DNA of 64,000 nt from an uncultured Methylomonas sp. (GCA_936941155.1 CAKZJE010000108.1:1-64000), one strand, 5' to 3'; shown: positions 18,132-29,852, counted from the first letter of the stretch. Numbers and translations are program-made. The notes: generated by a model not told the origin, from the letters alone.

Positions 18132-20702
18132 ATGAGAATGGATAAATTAACCAGCAAATTTCAAGAAGCTTTAGCCGACGCACAAAGTTTGGCGTTAGGC
18201 AAAGACCATCAATTTATTGCCCCTGCTCATTTAATGACCGCGCTGTTAAATCAGGAAGGCGGCACAATTCGCCCGTTATTGCAGCAAGCGGGCGCAAATC
18301 TTAATCAATTGCGCAATGGTTTGTCAGATGAATTAAATCGCATTGCAACCGTCAGTGGCACGGGCGGCGATGTGGTTTTATCTAATGACACGCAACGTTT
18401 ATTGAATTTAACCGACAAACTCGCACAACAACGCAGTGATGCGTTTATTTCCAGTGAATTGTTTTTATTGGCAATTTTTGAAAGTCGCGAACCGCTACAA
18501 GATTTATTAAAAAAAGTGGGTGTGACAAAACAAGCGTTGGAAAGAGCCATTGAAGCCATGCGTGGCGGTGATTCGGTGAATGATTCGAATGCCGAAGATC
18601 AACGCCAAGCCTTAAAAAAATACACGATTAATCTGACAGAACGCGCTGAGCTGGGCAAGTTAGACCCTGTGATTGGTCGCGATGATGAAATTCGCCGCAC
18701 TATTCAAGTTTTGCAACGTCGCACTAAAAACAATCCGGTGTTAATTGGCGAGCCGGGCGTGGGTAAAACCGCGATTGTTGAGGGTTTGGCGCAGCGGATT
18801 GTGAATGGCGAAGTGCCAGAAGGCTTGAAGTCGAAACAGGTTTTGTCTTTGGACATGGCGGCGTTAATCGCGGGGGCAAAATTTCGTGGTGAATTTGAAG
18901 AGCGTTTAAAAGCCGTGCTGAACGATTTAGCGAAACAAGAAGGGCAAGTGATTCTTTTTATTGATGAATTGCATACCATGGTGGGCGCGGGCAAAGCAGA
19001 AGGCGCAATGGATGCCGGAAATATGCTGAAACCTGCCTTGGCGCGTGGCGAATTGCATTGTGTGGGCGCGACCACCTTGGATGAATATCGCAAATACATT
19101 GAAAAAGATGCCGCTTTAGAACGGCGTTTTCAAAAAGTTTTGGTGGATGAGCCAACGGTTGAAGATACGATTGCGATTTTGCGCGGTTTAAAAGAGCGTT
19201 ACGAAGTCCATCACGGTGTGGATATTACCGACCCTGCGATTGTGGCGGCGGCAATTTTATCGCATCGTTATATCGCGGATCGACAATTGCCTGACAAAGC
19301 TATTGATTTGATTGATGAAGCGGCGAGTCGAATTCGGATGGAAATTGATTCTAAACCAGAGGTGATGGATAAATTAGAGCGGCGTTTAATTCAGCTAAAA
19401 ATTGAACAAGTGGCTTTGAAAAATGAAGATGATGCGGCTTCTAAAAAGCGGTTAGAAATTCTGGTCACAGAAATCGCCAGTTTGGAAAAAGAATATTCAG
19501 ATTTAGACGAAGTTTGGAAAGCCGAAAAAGTTGCGCTGCAAGGTTCTGCACATATTAAAGAACAATTGGAACGGGCAAAAATGGATTTGGAAGTTGCCAG
19601 CCGTTCCAGTGATTTGGCGAAAATGTCCGAATTGCAATACGGGATTATTCCTAAATTGGAAAAAGAACTGAAAGATGCCGACAGTGCGGAAGCGAAGCCT
19701 ATGACGTTGTTGCGCAATAAAGTGACTGAGGAAGAAATTGCTGAAGTGGTGTCAAAATGGACAGGGATTCCGGTTTCCAAAATGATGGAAGGCGAGCGCG
19801 ATAAATTATTGCGGATGGAAGATGAATTGCGTCAGCGCGTAGTCGGGCAAAATGAAGCTTTGAAAGCGGTGAGTAATGCGATTCGTCGTTCCCGCGCGGG
19901 TTTGTCAGACCCGAATCGCCCGAATGGTTCATTCTTATTTTTAGGGCCAACCGGCGTGGGTAAAACCGAACTGTGTAAAGCATTGGCGGGCTTTCTGTTT
20001 GATACGGAAGAAGCAATTGTGCGCGTGGATATGTCCGAATTTATGGAAAAACATTCGGTGGCACGCTTAATCGGTGCGCCTCCGGGCTATGTCGGCTATG
20101 AAGAAGGCGGTTATTTAACCGAAGCAGTACGCCGCAAGCCTTATTCAGTGATTTTGTTGGATGAAATCGAAAAAGCGCATCCTGATGTTTTCAATATTTT
20201 GCTGCAAGTGTTGGATGATGGCCGTTTGACTGATGGACAAGGCAGAACGGTAGATTTTAAAAATACCGTGATTGTGATGACTTCCAATTTAGGCTCAACC
20301 TATATTCAAGATTTGGCAGGCGAAGAAAATTATCAAGTGATGAAAGCGCAAGTAATGGCGGTGGTTGCTGGACATTTTCGCCCTGAATTTTTAAACAGGA
20401 TTGATGAAGTCGTGGTGTTTCATCCATTGGCGGCTGCACAAATTCGCGCGATTGCGAAAATTCAATTAGGTTATTTGCAAAAACGTTTGCAAGATAAAGA
20501 TATGCAGTTAGTGATTACCGATGCAGCGTTGGATAAATTGGGCGAGGCGGGATTTGATTCAGTTTATGGCGCAAGACCGTTAAAACGTGCAATTCAACAA
20601 CAATTGGAAAATCCGCTAGCGCAGGATATTTTGGCAGGGCGGTTTATTGCGGGTAGCACGATTCATGTCGATGTGGAACAAAATAGATTAAGTTTTTCTT
20701 AA
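18132..20702 (+). CDS. clpB: ATP-dependent disaggregase ClpB
   Basis: The 856-residue Hsp100 chaperone cooperates with DnaK to rescue aggregated proteins. It has a Clp N-domain (1-145), a first AAA+ domain with Walker [10 protein letters not shown] (206-214), a coiled-coil middle domain at about 400-530, and a second AAA+ domain with [21 protein letters not shown] and the C-terminal [10 protein letters not shown]. The middle domain and length identify ClpB rather than ClpA or ClpC. A start at either 18132 or 18138 is possible. A sigma-32-like promoter precedes it and a strong terminator follows. Confidence 0.97.
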   Translation: MRMDKLTSKFQEALADAQSLALGKDHQFIAPAHLMTALLNQEGGTIRPLLQQAGANLNQLRNGLSDELNRIATVSGTGGDVVLSNDTQRLLNLTDKLAQQRSDAFISSELFLLAIFESREPLQDLLKKVGVTKQALERAIEAMRGGDSVNDSNAEDQRQALKKYTINLTERAELGKLDPVIGRDDEIRRTIQVLQRRTKNNPVLIGEPGVGKTAIVEGLAQRIVNGEVPEGLKSKQVLSLDMAALIAGAKFRGEFEERLKAVLNDLAKQEGQVILFIDELHTMVGAGKAEGAMDAGNMLKPALARGELHCVGATTLDEYRKYIEKDAALERRFQKVLVDEPTVEDTIAILRGLKERYEVHHGVDITDPAIVAAAILSHRYIADRQLPDKAIDLIDEAASRIRMEIDSKPEVMDKLERRLIQLKIEQVALKNEDDAASKKRLEILVTEIASLEKEYSDLDEVWKAEKVALQGSAHIKEQLERAKMDLEVASRSSDLAKMSELQYGIIPKLEKELKDADSAEAKPMTLLRNKVTEEEIAEVVSKWTGIPVSKMMEGERDKLLRMEDELRQRVVGQNEALKAVSNAIRRSRAGLSDPNRPNGSFLFLGPTGVGKTELCKALAGFLFDTEEAIVRVDMSEFMEKHSVARLIGAPPGYVGYEEGGYLTEAVRRKPYSVILLDEIEKAHPDVFNILLQVLDDGRLTDGQGRTVDFKNTVIVMTSNLGSTYIQDLAGEENYQVMKAQVMAVVAGHFRPEFLNRIDEVVVFHPLAAAQIRAIAKIQLGYLQKRLQDKDMQLVITDAALDKLGEAGFDSVYGARPLKRAIQQQLENPLAQDILAGRFIAGSTIHVDVEQNRLSFS

Positions 20703-20711
20703 CATCTCTGT

Positions 20712-20748
20712 AAACCTGTCAGGTCTTAAAGACCTGACAGGTTTTTTT
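20712..20748. terminator. Strong terminator between clpB and a convergent gene
   Basis: A perfect 14-bp stem (20712-20725 with 20731-20744) closes a TTAAA loop and is followed by T7 on the plus strand. The convergent regulator gene ends at 20751, so the structure may act in both directions. Confidence 0.9.
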
Positions 20749-20750
20749 GC

Positions 20751-22496
20751 CTAACTTGGGCGCGTACACATATACACCACATCCACTTTGTTGCCCGGTT
20801 CGCTATAAACCAAAGAATGACAAAGCTCATGCACCAAAAAAATACCTCTGCCACACAATGCCATCTCATTGGGATGCGCATAGCGTGTTAACACTTGTTC
20901 TATGTCAAAACCATTGCCGCTGTCTTCAATGGTAATATTGATTTTTAACTGACCGTTTTCATTTAGCCCGCGAAACGAAAAATTAATATAACCACTCTCC
21001 AAAGCACTCAAGCGTTTTTCGCGTTCATCAAAATAAATCTCAAAACCTTGCGGACTGCTTTTGAGTTGTGAATCAAGTTTTAACACGCCATGATCTAACG
21101 CATTGATATAAAGCTCAGTCAAAATGGTATATAAAGACTGCAAGCTATGCTCCAATTGATTATCTAACTCTTGTAACTGACTAATTAATATAGGAATTGG
21201 ATTGAGCTTGGCTAATTCATTTCCTTTTAAGGTGAGCTGATATTTCCAGTTCGAGTCTTGATCTAAGAAATCAAGCGTGCTTTCGTTAGCTTTATTGGCT
21301 TGAGCTGGCGCATCTAATCCAAGTTCACAAAAAAGGTCTTCGTCATAAGACTGAGAATTTAAAAACAAACTTTCTGTGCAAATAATTTCTGCCAAACTAA
21401 TATCATCGGTTTGAGCACCGCCGCCGCAAAACTCGCTGATGGCTTTTTCAACTCCATCAATCACAGAAACACATTCGCGATCGTTGATGATGTCTTCTAG
21501 GCGTTTTTCGCCGAATAGCTCGTGTTCAAAACTCACCGATTCTGTTACACCATCGCTGCATAAAATAATGCTGTCGCCTTCGGTGATCGAGACTTTTTCA
21601 AATAACGATTTAAAATCAATTTCCGTCACCACGCCTAATGCAAACGAAGCTGATTTTACGCGGTGTTTTATTTTGTGTTCGGTATGGTCGCGAATAAAAA
21701 CATCCGGCATTCCGCAGATGCAAATAGAAACATAATCAAAATCTTTGCGCACAATCAAATATTGCGCCGCCATAAACATGCCGATAGGCAGAATTTTTTT
21801 TAATTTTTTGTTAATGGAGGATAAGACTTTATCGCCAGAAAAACCTTTTGCCACCATTGCTTTAAAAACATCGGAGGCTGGAATTGCACCAAGTGCCGCG
21901 CCTAAACCGTGTCCTGTAAAATCTGCTAGCATCACATGCAATTCTCCGGCTGGCGAAAGCGCACTTAAAAACATATCGCCACTAAAGGTTTCAGCAGGTT
22001 GCAACAGAATTTTGATTTGATTGCAGATTTGCGTATCGTTAAAAATAACGCTGTTAAAGACATTTTTTGCCAATTCCTGATCGCGCTGAATCCGGCGCAC
22101 CATCGCAAAATGCGTGTCGTACAGCAGACTTAACCGCTCCATAGATTTAATTCGCGCACTGAGCACCTGCAAATCTACAGGTTTGGTAATAAAGTCATCG
22201 CCGCCAGACTCAATACACTCACTGAGTTTATTTTCATCAGAGACCGCAGTGACAAAAATAATCGGCACAAAAGAAGTTTTGTCACATATCGCCTTGATGC
22301 GCTTGCACGACTCAATGCCGTCCATGACAGGCATCATCAAATCCATAAAAATAATATTAGGTTGATGTAAGACGTATTTTTCAATGGCTTGCAAGCCGTC
22401 TTCAGCCTCAACGACCCTATAGCCATCACGTTTTAGTAACGCAGTGAGCAGGCAGCGATTTACATTATTATCATCAACAACTAACGCTGTTTTCAT
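20751..22496 (-). CDS. Response regulator with SpoIIE-type phosphatase and HATPase domain
   Basis: This is a 581-residue three-domain regulator. Residues 1-120 are a receiver (VVDDNNVN, MDLMMPVMDG, TKPVD). The middle is a PP2C/SpoIIE serine phosphatase (LADFTGHGLGAALGAIP, LCSDGVTES, GGAQTDDIS). The C-terminus is an RsbW-like HATPase (LTELYINALDHG, DSGNGFD, GRGIFLV). Such proteins control partner-switching with anti-sigma-factor antagonists. One protein could both dephosphorylate the antagonist and act as the kinase or anti-sigma-like partner. No STAS antagonist gene is visible nearby. Confidence 0.88.
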   Translation of the reverse strand: MKTALVVDDNNVNRCLLTALLKRDGYRVVEAEDGLQAIEKYVLHQPNIIFMDLMMPVMDGIESCKRIKAICDKTSFVPIIFVTAVSDENKLSECIESGGDDFITKPVDLQVLSARIKSMERLSLLYDTHFAMVRRIQRDQELAKNVFNSVIFNDTQICNQIKILLQPAETFSGDMFLSALSPAGELHVMLADFTGHGLGAALGAIPASDVFKAMVAKGFSGDKVLSSINKKLKKILPIGMFMAAQYLIVRKDFDYVSICICGMPDVFIRDHTEHKIKHRVKSASFALGVVTEIDFKSLFEKVSITEGDSIILCSDGVTESVSFEHELFGEKRLEDIINDRECVSVIDGVEKAISEFCGGGAQTDDISLAEIICTESLFLNSQSYDEDLFCELGLDAPAQANKANESTLDFLDQDSNWKYQLTLKGNELAKLNPIPILISQLQELDNQLEHSLQSLYTILTELYINALDHGVLKLDSQLKSSPQGFEIYFDEREKRLSALESGYINFSFRGLNENGQLKINITIEDSGNGFDIEQVLTRYAHPNEMALCGRGIFLVHELCHSLVYSEPGNKVDVVYMCTRPS

Positions 22497-22624
22497 AGCG
22501 AGAACTTCCCCTTTCTGTTTTTTTGTTTTTAGAGCCTGTCATGTCAATGAACAAAGCACTTTATATTCAGAGTATAATAGCGCACTTTTACACACGCCTA
22601 AACTCTATTAACAACGGTATATTT

Positions 22625-23014
22625 ATGAACAAACGAGTGCTTATTTTCTTCTGTATTTTATTTTTATCGGGTTGTGCTGATAAGGAAAATTATCAACAAG
22701 CTGTTTTAGAGCAGATGAAGGTAGAACAAGATGTGAAAGATTACAAAATAGACCCAGAGATGATTACTAAATGTATTGTGGATACTTCAACGCCAAAAAT
22801 GCCGGGTTTTTTCCCCTTTGATCCAGACCGCTTAATGGCATATCGCAATTATGTGAAAATGCTAACCTTGCAAAAATCTAAAGATCCTAAAAAAACGATG
22901 GATGAGTTGCGCACGGCTTTTGGTTCTCCTAAAGCTTTAGCAGAAGCACATACCAATTACACAGAAAGCATGATGGAGTGTATTTCTGCGGTATTGATAG
23001 AAAAAGAAAAATAA
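22625..23014 (+). CDS. Small lipoprotein of unknown function
   Basis: The 129-residue product starts at ATG 22625 and carries a lipoprotein signal, VLIFFCILFLSGC, with the lipobox Cys at about residue 17. The rest is soluble and helix-rich, with two further Cys residues (KCIVD and MECIS) that might pair. I do not recognise the family. An open frame extends 34 codons upstream but would bury the signal. A TATAAT at 22573-22578 could be its -10 element. Another exported protein follows 71 bp downstream. Confidence 0.7.
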   Translation: MNKRVLIFFCILFLSGCADKENYQQAVLEQMKVEQDVKDYKIDPEMITKCIVDTSTPKMPGFFPFDPDRLMAYRNYVKMLTLQKSKDPKKTMDELRTAFGSPKALAEAHTNYTESMMECISAVLIEKEK

Positions 23015-23085
23015 GCATGATTTAAAACAGATTTAAGTTTCCCCTAACAAAAGCTTTCTTAATCCCTTACTTTGGAGACTGCACC

Positions 23086-23508
23086 ATGAAAATAAAAAAA
23101 ACGGTTGCTCTTTGCATGAGCTTTTTTGCAGCATTAGCAGTGAGTCAAACATCAGTGGCCGACGAGGTTTGGGACAGCTCTTATGGCAAAGTGGTTTATG
23201 AAGCAGATATTGGCAAAATAGCGTTGTGGAATTACGACAATAAAGGCACGTTAGGGTTAATTTATATTGACAACCTTGCCGGTGTTTATAGTCATCGTGG
23301 CTCGTATAAAGGCTATTGGATTCAAGAAAACTCAGAAGTGAAATGCAAAAAACAGCGGATGATGAAAGATAAACCAACGTTTTATTGGGGCAAGTTTCAC
23401 ATTACGTTTTTAGACCCAAGTTTTCCGTCACGTTGGCAAGCAAAATGGAGTTATTGCGATAAAGCTCCAAAAGAAAATTGGGATGGAACGCCGGTAGTAG
23501 GAAATTGA
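23086..23508 (+). CDS. Secreted protein of unknown function
   Basis: The 140-residue protein has a signal peptide (TVALCMSFFAALAVSQTSVA, cleaved before DE). The mature part is rich in aromatics (WDSSYGKVVYEADIG, GYWIQENSEVKC, FYWGKFHITF) with two Cys residues that may form a disulfide. Its beta-rich look resembles small lipocalin- or glycine-zipper-like periplasmic proteins, but I do not recognise it. A good SD (TTGGAG) precedes ATG 23086. Confidence 0.7.
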   Translation: MKIKKTVALCMSFFAALAVSQTSVADEVWDSSYGKVVYEADIGKIALWNYDNKGTLGLIYIDNLAGVYSHRGSYKGYWIQENSEVKCKKQRMMKDKPTFYWGKFHITFLDPSFPSRWQAKWSYCDKAPKENWDGTPVVGN

Positions 23509-23516
23509 TTGGGCGT

Positions 23517-23541
23517 GGAGACGTTGCAGTGCAACGTCTCC
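23517..23541. repeat. GAGACG-type hairpin between convergent genes
   Basis: GGAGACGTTGC (23517-23527) and GCAACGTCTCC (23531-23541) form a perfect 11-bp stem with an AGT loop. Related hairpins with the same GAGACG/CGTCTC arms occur at 40550-40577 and 58533-58562. It sits between convergent genes and may act as a terminator. Confidence 0.7.
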
Positions 23542-23558
23542 AACCTGTTTACCCTGTT

Positions 23559-24944
23559 TTATTGATTAATTCCACCTGTGGTCAAATGCGCAGGTTCTAA
23601 AAGTTTTTCCAAATCATCACGGCTTAAATCTGTCATTTCCGCCGCCACATCAATAATCGGGCGACCTTGTTGATAAGCTGATTTTGCTATTTTTGCTGCT
23701 TTTGCATAGCCAATAATCGGATTTAACGCGGTCACTAAAATTGGATTTTTTGCCAATGCTTCCTGCAAGTGTGCTTCTCTAACGCTAAAATCAGCAATCG
23801 CTTTATCGGCTAATGCTACGCTAATATTTCCTAATAATTCAATGCTTTGCAAAATATTGTAAGCGACCAGTGGCAACATAACATTCAATTGAAAACTGCC
23901 GGATTGTCCCGCAATTGTAATCGTTGCATCATTTCCAATCACTTGTGCGGCAACCATCGCGGTTGCTTCAGGAATCACCGGATTCACTTTGCCCGGCATA
24001 ATGCTGCTGCCCGGTTGCAGAGCTGTGAGTTCAATTTCACCCAAACCCGCTAAAGGGCCGCTATTCATCCAGCGCAAATCATTGGCAATTTTCATCAAGC
24101 TCACTGCAATCACTTTGCATTGTCCTGATAATTCCACCATTGCATCTTGTGTGGCTAAGCTTTCAAAAAAAGAATCATTTGGCGTGAAAGGTAATTCTGT
24201 ATCGGCAGCTAAGGCGCGCGCAAATTTTTGTGCAAATTCAGGATGTGCATTAATGCCTGTGCCTACCGCTGTGCCGCCTTGTGCCAATTTATATACGCGC
24301 GGTAATGTGGCGTTGATTCGGTCAATACCATTACGAATTTGCAGTGCCCAGCCGCCTAGTTCTTGACTTAAGCGGATTGGCATTGCATCCATCAAATGCG
24401 TGCGTCCGGTTTTGATAACGCCATCCACTGTCGCGGCTTTTTTCTCAATGGTGTCGGCCAAATAAGCTAAATTAGGTAACAAATGTTGTTTACATTCCAA
24501 GGCGGCACTCACATGAATCGCGGTAGGAATCACATCATTACTGCTTTGTCCCATATTCACATGATCGTTTGCACTGATTTCCAAGCCTGCAATTTTACTG
24601 GCAAGATGTGCAATTACTTCATTGACATTCATATTAGTGCTAGTCGCAGAACCCGTTTGAAACACATCCAGCGGAAACTGTTCGGCATGTTTGCCAGCAA
24701 GAATTTGGTCGGCAGCGGCCACAATCGCATTGCCATATTCGGTTTTTAACTCACCTAATTCCATATTGACCAAAGCAGCCATTTTTTTAATCAGCGCGAC
24801 AGTTTTAATAAACGCAGGCGGCATGGTTAAGTTACTGATAAGAAAGTTATTTACCGCGCGTTGCGTTTGTGCGCCATATAAAGCAGAGCCTGGTACGCGC
24901 AATTCGCCCATGCTGTCTTTTTCAATTCTAAAATGTTCAGTCAT
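23559..24944 (-). CDS. fumC: Fumarate hydratase, class II
   Basis: The 461-residue protein belongs to the fumarase/aspartase superfamily. It has the signature GSSIMPGKVNPVIPEA and the TGRTHLMDAMPI, GQSSNDVIPTA and TSTNMNVNEV segments. It hydrates fumarate to malate in the TCA cycle without an iron-sulfur cluster. Length fits FumC. It overlaps the upstream thioredoxin-fold gene by 8 bp, so the two are cotranscribed. Confidence 0.95.
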   Translation of the reverse strand: MTEHFRIEKDSMGELRVPGSALYGAQTQRAVNNFLISNLTMPPAFIKTVALIKKMAALVNMELGELKTEYGNAIVAAADQILAGKHAEQFPLDVFQTGSATSTNMNVNEVIAHLASKIAGLEISANDHVNMGQSSNDVIPTAIHVSAALECKQHLLPNLAYLADTIEKKAATVDGVIKTGRTHLMDAMPIRLSQELGGWALQIRNGIDRINATLPRVYKLAQGGTAVGTGINAHPEFAQKFARALAADTELPFTPNDSFFESLATQDAMVELSGQCKVIAVSLMKIANDLRWMNSGPLAGLGEIELTALQPGSSIMPGKVNPVIPEATAMVAAQVIGNDATITIAGQSGSFQLNVMLPLVAYNILQSIELLGNISVALADKAIADFSVREAHLQEALAKNPILVTALNPIIGYAKAAKIAKSAYQQGRPIIDVAAEMTDLSRDDLEKLLEPAHLTTGGINQ

Positions 24945-25188
24945 TTTCTAACTCATTGATAAATTTAACTATAGCTGCGCTGTCAAAAGGCCAACTAAGT
25001 TCTTGTTGTGTTTGTGGGTGAAGTAAAACAGGAATTCTAATTGCGTATTGTTCTTGCCATTTCGTTTGTTCAGCAATATCAATCATTTCCAGCTGACAAG
25101 ACGGATGATTTTTTAAGAGCGGGATTAAAAGTTCGTGCGCCATTTCGCATAAATGGCAGGCGGAAGTGCCGAATAAGATAAGGTTCAT
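24937..25188 (-). CDS. Glutaredoxin-like (DUF836) thioredoxin-fold protein
   Basis: The 83-residue protein has the motif TSACHLCEMA, a CxxC redox pair at residues 11-14, then the RIPVLLHP cis-Pro segment typical of glutaredoxin-like DUF836 proteins. It probably acts as a thiol-disulfide reductase in the cytoplasm. The gene overlaps fumC by 8 bp. Confidence 0.85.
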   Translation of the reverse strand: MNLILFGTSACHLCEMAHELLIPLLKNHPSCQLEMIDIAEQTKWQEQYAIRIPVLLHPQTQQELSWPFDSAAIVKFINELEND

Positions 25189-25307
25189 AGGAAAAATTTA
25201 CTGGCTAAATTTAGTTCAATATCGCGTTTATTTTTATCCTTACCGTGCCTGCTTAGGGACGAGTACAAATCAACTTAGGCAAGTTTGTTTTTAAAATCGC
25301 TGAGGTC

Positions 25308-25340
25308 AGGACTGGCAGTCCTTTAAGGACTGCCAGTCCT
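25308..25340. repeat. Long perfect hairpin AGGACTGGCAGTCCT-TTA-AGGACTGCCAGTCCT
   Basis: Two perfect 15-bp arms (25308-25322 and 25326-25340) flank a TTA loop. Each arm is itself nearly palindromic. There is no T tract. It lies between the UPF0114 gene and the thioredoxin-fold gene, both on the minus strand, and resembles interspersed intergenic palindromes. Confidence 0.7.
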
Positions 25341-25371
25341 AAAGTTGCCGAGTTTATTTCGTGCGCATTCC

Positions 25372-25887
25372 TTAATGAGGAGGATGTTCCAATTTGCCTA
25401 AATATCCCATTAGCAAAGCGGACAATACAAAAGTCATGTGAATCACAACAAACCAGAACAATTTATCATTTTGAATATTCTCGACATTCATAAAAACTTT
25501 TAATAAATGAATCGAGGAAATTGCCACAATTGAGGTGGCGACTTTCATTTTTAACGAGTTGTAGTCGTGCGTACCTAACCAACTTAATTTTTCGGTATCT
25601 TCTTCAATATCTAACTGCGAAACAAAGTTTTCATAGCCGCTAAACATCACCATCACAATTAAACTGCCTACCAAGGTCAAATCCACTAAACTCAGCAGAC
25701 CTAAGACCAGATTGGCATCACTGATTTCTAAAATATGCGGTAATAAATGCCATAGTTCTTGAAAAAACTTAATGGCAATCGCAAGCAAGGTTAAACTCAT
25801 CCCTAAATAAACTGGAGCTAACAACCATCGGCTTGCATACATGCCTCGCTCAAGAGCAAATTCAATCATTTGTAACAATTGCGTCAT
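25372..25887 (-). CDS. UPF0114 (YqhA-like) inner membrane protein
   Basis: The 171-residue protein matches the YqhA/UPF0114 family: a conserved N-terminal [46 protein letters not shown], and [20 protein letters not shown]. Three or four TM segments are visible (about 18-40, 60-85, 115-135, 145-163). The function of the family is not established. The gene stands alone between two palindromes. Confidence 0.88.
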   Translation of the reverse strand: MTQLLQMIEFALERGMYASRWLLAPVYLGMSLTLLAIAIKFFQELWHLLPHILEISDANLVLGLLSLVDLTLVGSLIVMVMFSGYENFVSQLDIEEDTEKLSWLGTHDYNSLKMKVATSIVAISSIHLLKVFMNVENIQNDKLFWFVVIHMTFVLSALLMGYLGKLEHPPH

Positions 25888-26011
25888 TTTTCTACCTATT
25901 TTGAGTAAAACTTTTAAAGTTTCTGTAAATTTTCACGGATTAAGGAAATAGACAAAAGTTTTAGTACGGTGAAAGAGAAAAGTGTATTAAAACTTATTGT
26001 GATTTATTGTC

Positions 26012-26039
26012 GTAGAATCGCGATGCGTCGCGACTCTAC
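26012..26039. repeat. GTAGA-type hairpin downstream of metH
   Basis: GTAGAATCGCGA (26012-26023) pairs with TCGCGACTCTAC (26028-26039), with one mismatch in 12 bp and a TGCG loop. It lies 14 bp past the metH stop, and could be its terminator or a dispersed palindrome related to those at 40550 and 58533. Confidence 0.6.
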
Positions 26040-26052
26040 ATAGCTTGAATAG

Positions 26053-29000
26053 TTAGTGATTTAAATGCGCAGACAGCCAACGCTCGGCAACTTCTTTAAG
26101 CATACCTTTACGTTTGGCATAATCTTCTAACTGATCATCTGCAATTTTGCCCACATTAAAATATTGTGATTCAGGATGCGAGAAATACCAGCCGCTCACC
26201 GCTGCGGTCGGATACATCGCAAAACTTTCAGTTAAAGTAATGCTGGTATTAGCTGTCACATCTAAAAGTGCGAACAGCTTTTCTTTTTCGGTATGGTCAG
26301 GACACGCCGGATAGCCTGGCGCAGGGCGGATGCCTTTATAGGCTTCTGCAATCAACTCTTCTGAGGTATGCTCCTCATCATCTGCATAACCCCAATGTTC
26401 TTTGCGCACCACTTGGTGCATGTATTCGGCAAACGCTTCAGCAAATCTATCTGCTAACGCTTTGAGCATAATCGCGCTGTAATCATCAAAATCCGCTTCA
26501 AATTCAGCCAGTTTTTCTTCAATGCCAATCCCTGTCGTTACTGCAAATCCGCCGATATAATCAGCTTTGCCACTGTCAATCGGGGCGATAAAATCCGATA
26601 AACAATAGTTTGGTCGTCCGGGTGCTTTCACATTTTGTTGCCGCAAATGGTGCAACGTTTCCAAAACTTCGCTGCGGCTGTCATCTTTGTATAACAAAAT
26701 ATCATCACCTACACTGTTAGCTGGGAAAAAACCAATCACGGCACGCGCGGTAATCCATTTTTCAGTAATAATTTGATGCAACATTGTTTGCGCTTCTGCG
26801 AACAGTTTTCGCGATTCTTCACCAATGAGTTCATCGTCAAAAATTTTCGGATAACTGCCCGATAACTCCCACGTTTGGAAAAATGGCGACCAATCAATAA
26901 ACCACACCAGTGTTTCTAATGGGAAATTATCAATCACTTTTGTGCCTAAAAAAGACGGCTTAACGGGCTGATGTTCTTCTGCCCAGTTAAATTTATTTGC
27001 CCGCGCTGCTTCCAAATTATGTTGTGGATTTTGCGCTTTCCGTCCTTTGTGATGTTCGCGCACTTGTGCATATTCAGCGCGGGTTTTCGACATAAAATCA
27101 TCTTTGAGTTCAGGGCTTAACAAGCTGCTAGCAACCCCGACCGCACGAGACGCATCAGGTACATAAATGGTTGCGCCGTGATAATGTTCTTCAATTTTCA
27201 CCGCCGTGTGCGCTCTCGAAGTCGTTGCGCCGCCTATCATCAAGGGGATTTCAAATTTTTGCCGCTCCATTTCTTTGGCAATATGCACCATTTCATCCAA
27301 TGACGGGGTAATCAAGCCGCTTAAACCGATAATATCCACGTTTTGTTCACGCGCAGTTTTCAAAATCGTTTCAGCGGGAACCATTACGCCTAAATCCACC
27401 ACTTCGTAGTTATTGCATTGCAACACCACGCCAACGATGTTTTTGCCGATGTCATGCACGTCGCCTTTGACGGTTGCCATCAAAATTTTGCCGTTGCGTT
27501 GCCGCTCACTTTCCACGCCAGCATCCATAAATGGCATCAAATACGCCACCGCTTTTTTCATCACCCGCGCGGATTTCACCACTTGTGGCAAAAACATTTT
27601 ACCCGCCCCAAATAAATCACCGACCACATTCATGCCGTCCATCAACGGCCCTTCGATGACATCGAGCGGTTTTCCGGCTTCAATTCGCGCTTGTTCGGTG
27701 TCTTCATCAATAAATTCAGTAATGCCTTTCACCAGCGCGTGTTCTAAGCGTTTATTCACCGGCAAACTACGCCACTGTTCATCTTCTTTTTTCGCCACAC
27801 TGCCATCACCGCGATACTTTTCTGCCAGCTCTAACAGTCTTTCTGTGCTTTCTGGGTTACGATTCAACACCACATCTTCAACGACATCGCGCAATTCCAA
27901 CGGAATATCTTCATAAATTGCCAATTGTCCGGCATTCACGATGCCCATGCTCATGCCAACTTTCACCGCATGGTATAAAAACACCGCGTGAATGGCTTCG
28001 CGCACCGGATTATTGCCGCGAAACGAAAACGACACATTCGACACGCCGCCTGAAATCAAAGCGTGTGGCAAGGTGCGTTTAATTTCTTCGGTGGCTTCAA
28101 TAAAATCAAGCCCGTAATTGTTGTGCTCTTCAATCCCAGTTGCAATCGCAAAAATATTCGGATCGAAAATAATATCTTCCGGTGGAAAACCAATTTGTTC
28201 GGTGAGAATTTTATAAGCGCGAGTACAAATTTCGACTTTTCTTTGCTTGGTATCGGCTTGTCCTTGCTCATCAAATGCCATCACAATCGCTGCCGCACCA
28301 TAACGACGAATCAATTTGGCTTGGCGAATAAAGTTTTCTTCGCCTTCTTTAATCGAAATCGAATTGACGATGCCTTTGCCTTGAATGCACTTTAAACCCG
28401 CTTCCAAAATATCCCATTTTGACGAATCGAGCATTACCGGAACTTTTGCAATATCCGGCTCTGAGGCGATCAGATGTAAAAACCGCACCATCGCTTCTTT
28501 CGATTCCAACATCCCTTCATCCATGTTGATGTCAATAATTTGCGCACCGTTTTCAACCTGCTCTTTCGCGACCGCTAACGCCGCTTCAAAATCGCCATTC
28601 ACAATCAAGCGTTTGAACACCGCAGAACCTGTGACGTTGGTGCGTTCACCGACATTCACAAATAACGAGCTGGGCGTAATGTTCATCGGTTCTAAACCTG
28701 CCAAGCGACATTGTTTTTCTAAGTCAGGAATTTTGCGTGGTGGATATTTGCTTACTGCACTGACAATTGCACGAATCGTGGCAGGCGATGTGCCGCAGCA
28801 GCCGCCGATAATGTTTAAATAACCCTGCGCCGCCCAATCCGCTAATTCTTCTGCCATTTGTTCTGGTGTTTCGTCATATTCGCCAAATTCATTCGGCAAA
28901 CCCGCGTTAGGATGGGCAGAAACATAAGTGTCTGCTATGCCAGATAATTCTTCGATATATTGACGCAATTCTTTTGCGCCGAGTGCGCAGTTAAAGCCGA

Positions 29001-29724
29001 AAGAAATCGGTTCAATATGACGCAAGGAATTCCAGAACGCCGCCGCTGTTTGTCCTGATAAAGTCCGCCCTGACGCATCCGTAATGGTGCCGGAAATCAT
29101 CACCGGTAATTTATAGCCAATTTTTTCAAAATACGCATCAACGGCAAAAATCGCAGCTTTTGCATTCAATGTATCGAATACGGTTTCAATCAGAATCGCG
29201 TCCGCGCCGCCATCAATCAGTCCTTTTGTTGCTAATGTGTAGGTTTCCACCAATTCATCAAAGGAGATATTTCTAAAGCCTGGGTCGTTGACATTCGGCG
29301 ACATGGAAGCCGTGCGGCTAGTAGGCCCTAACACCCCTGCAACAAAGCGCGGTTTATCAGGCGTTGCTAAGGTCATTTTTGCACACACTTCTTTGGCAAG
29401 TTTTGCCCCAGCAACGTTTAACTCATACACCAAATCCTGCATGTGATAATCACCCATGCCGATATTGTTTGAGTTAAACGTATTGGTTTCCAGAATATCC
29501 GCACCCGCGTCTAAATAAGCTTGGTGAATCGCTTGAATAATTTTAGGCTGCGTGAGCGACAATAAATCGTTATTGCCTTTTAAATCACTGTTCCAGTCGG
29601 CAAATCGCGCCCCGCGATAGTCAGCTTCTTCCAGTTTATAACTTTGAATCATCGTGCCCATTGCGCCGTCTAAAAACAAGATACGTTGAGCTAATTGGTC
29701 TTTTAATAATGTATTGTTAGTCAT
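26053..29724 (-). CDS. metH: Cobalamin-dependent methionine synthase
   Basis: The 1223-residue enzyme transfers the methyl group from methyltetrahydrofolate to homocysteine through cobalamin. Domains in order: homocysteine-binding barrel with zinc cysteines ([15 protein letters not shown]), pterin-binding barrel ([18 protein letters not shown]), cobalamin-binding domain with the axial-ligand motif [12 protein letters not shown] and the [10 protein letters not shown] segment, and a SAM-dependent reactivation domain near the C-terminus ([11 protein letters not shown]). All four modules are complete and the length is normal. I saw no cobalamin or SAH riboswitch in the 128 bp upstream. Confidence 0.97.
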   Translation of the reverse strand: MTNNTLLKDQLAQRILFLDGAMGTMIQSYKLEEADYRGARFADWNSDLKGNNDLLSLTQPKIIQAIHQAYLDAGADILETNTFNSNNIGMGDYHMQDLVYELNVAGAKLAKEVCAKMTLATPDKPRFVAGVLGPTSRTASMSPNVNDPGFRNISFDELVETYTLATKGLIDGGADAILIETVFDTLNAKAAIFAVDAYFEKIGYKLPVMISGTITDASGRTLSGQTAAAFWNSLRHIEPISFGFNCALGAKELRQYIEELSGIADTYVSAHPNAGLPNEFGEYDETPEQMAEELADWAAQGYLNIIGGCCGTSPATIRAIVSAVSKYPPRKIPDLEKQCRLAGLEPMNITPSSLFVNVGERTNVTGSAVFKRLIVNGDFEAALAVAKEQVENGAQIIDINMDEGMLESKEAMVRFLHLIASEPDIAKVPVMLDSSKWDILEAGLKCIQGKGIVNSISIKEGEENFIRQAKLIRRYGAAAIVMAFDEQGQADTKQRKVEICTRAYKILTEQIGFPPEDIIFDPNIFAIATGIEEHNNYGLDFIEATEEIKRTLPHALISGGVSNVSFSFRGNNPVREAIHAVFLYHAVKVGMSMGIVNAGQLAIYEDIPLELRDVVEDVVLNRNPESTERLLELAEKYRGDGSVAKKEDEQWRSLPVNKRLEHALVKGITEFIDEDTEQARIEAGKPLDVIEGPLMDGMNVVGDLFGAGKMFLPQVVKSARVMKKAVAYLMPFMDAGVESERQRNGKILMATVKGDVHDIGKNIVGVVLQCNNYEVVDLGVMVPAETILKTAREQNVDIIGLSGLITPSLDEMVHIAKEMERQKFEIPLMIGGATTSRAHTAVKIEEHYHGATIYVPDASRAVGVASSLLSPELKDDFMSKTRAEYAQVREHHKGRKAQNPQHNLEAARANKFNWAEEHQPVKPSFLGTKVIDNFPLETLVWFIDWSPFFQTWELSGSYPKIFDDELIGEESRKLFAEAQTMLHQIITEKWITARAVIGFFPANSVGDDILLYKDDSRSEVLETLHHLRQQNVKAPGRPNYCLSDFIAPIDSGKADYIGGFAVTTGIGIEEKLAEFEADFDDYSAIMLKALADRFAEAFAEYMHQVVRKEHWGYADDEEHTSEELIAEAYKGIRPAPGYPACPDHTEKEKLFALLDVTANTSITLTESFAMYPTAAVSGWYFSHPESQYFNVGKIADDQLEDYAKRKGMLKEVAERWLSAHLNH

Positions 29725-29852
29725 AAGTTCTGTGCAAGGTAAAAGTGGAAACTGTCAGGAGAGAAACTCTATAATCGCTGAATATAATCATTGCTTAGAC
29801 CACAATCAAGCGATATTGTTAAGGTCATTTTTTAAACTTTGGGGAAAACATC

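Noticed and set aside
18704-19099. Open frame antisense to clpB
   Set aside because: It mirrors the ClpB AAA+ region and has no domain features of its own.
27413-27916. 167-residue frame antisense to metH
   Set aside because: It lies wholly inside metH on the other strand, has Ser/Thr-rich composition typical of antisense frames and no ribosome site or family motif.
29725-29852. Cobalamin or SAH riboswitch upstream of metH
   Set aside because: I looked for the conserved boxes in the 128-bp leader and found none.
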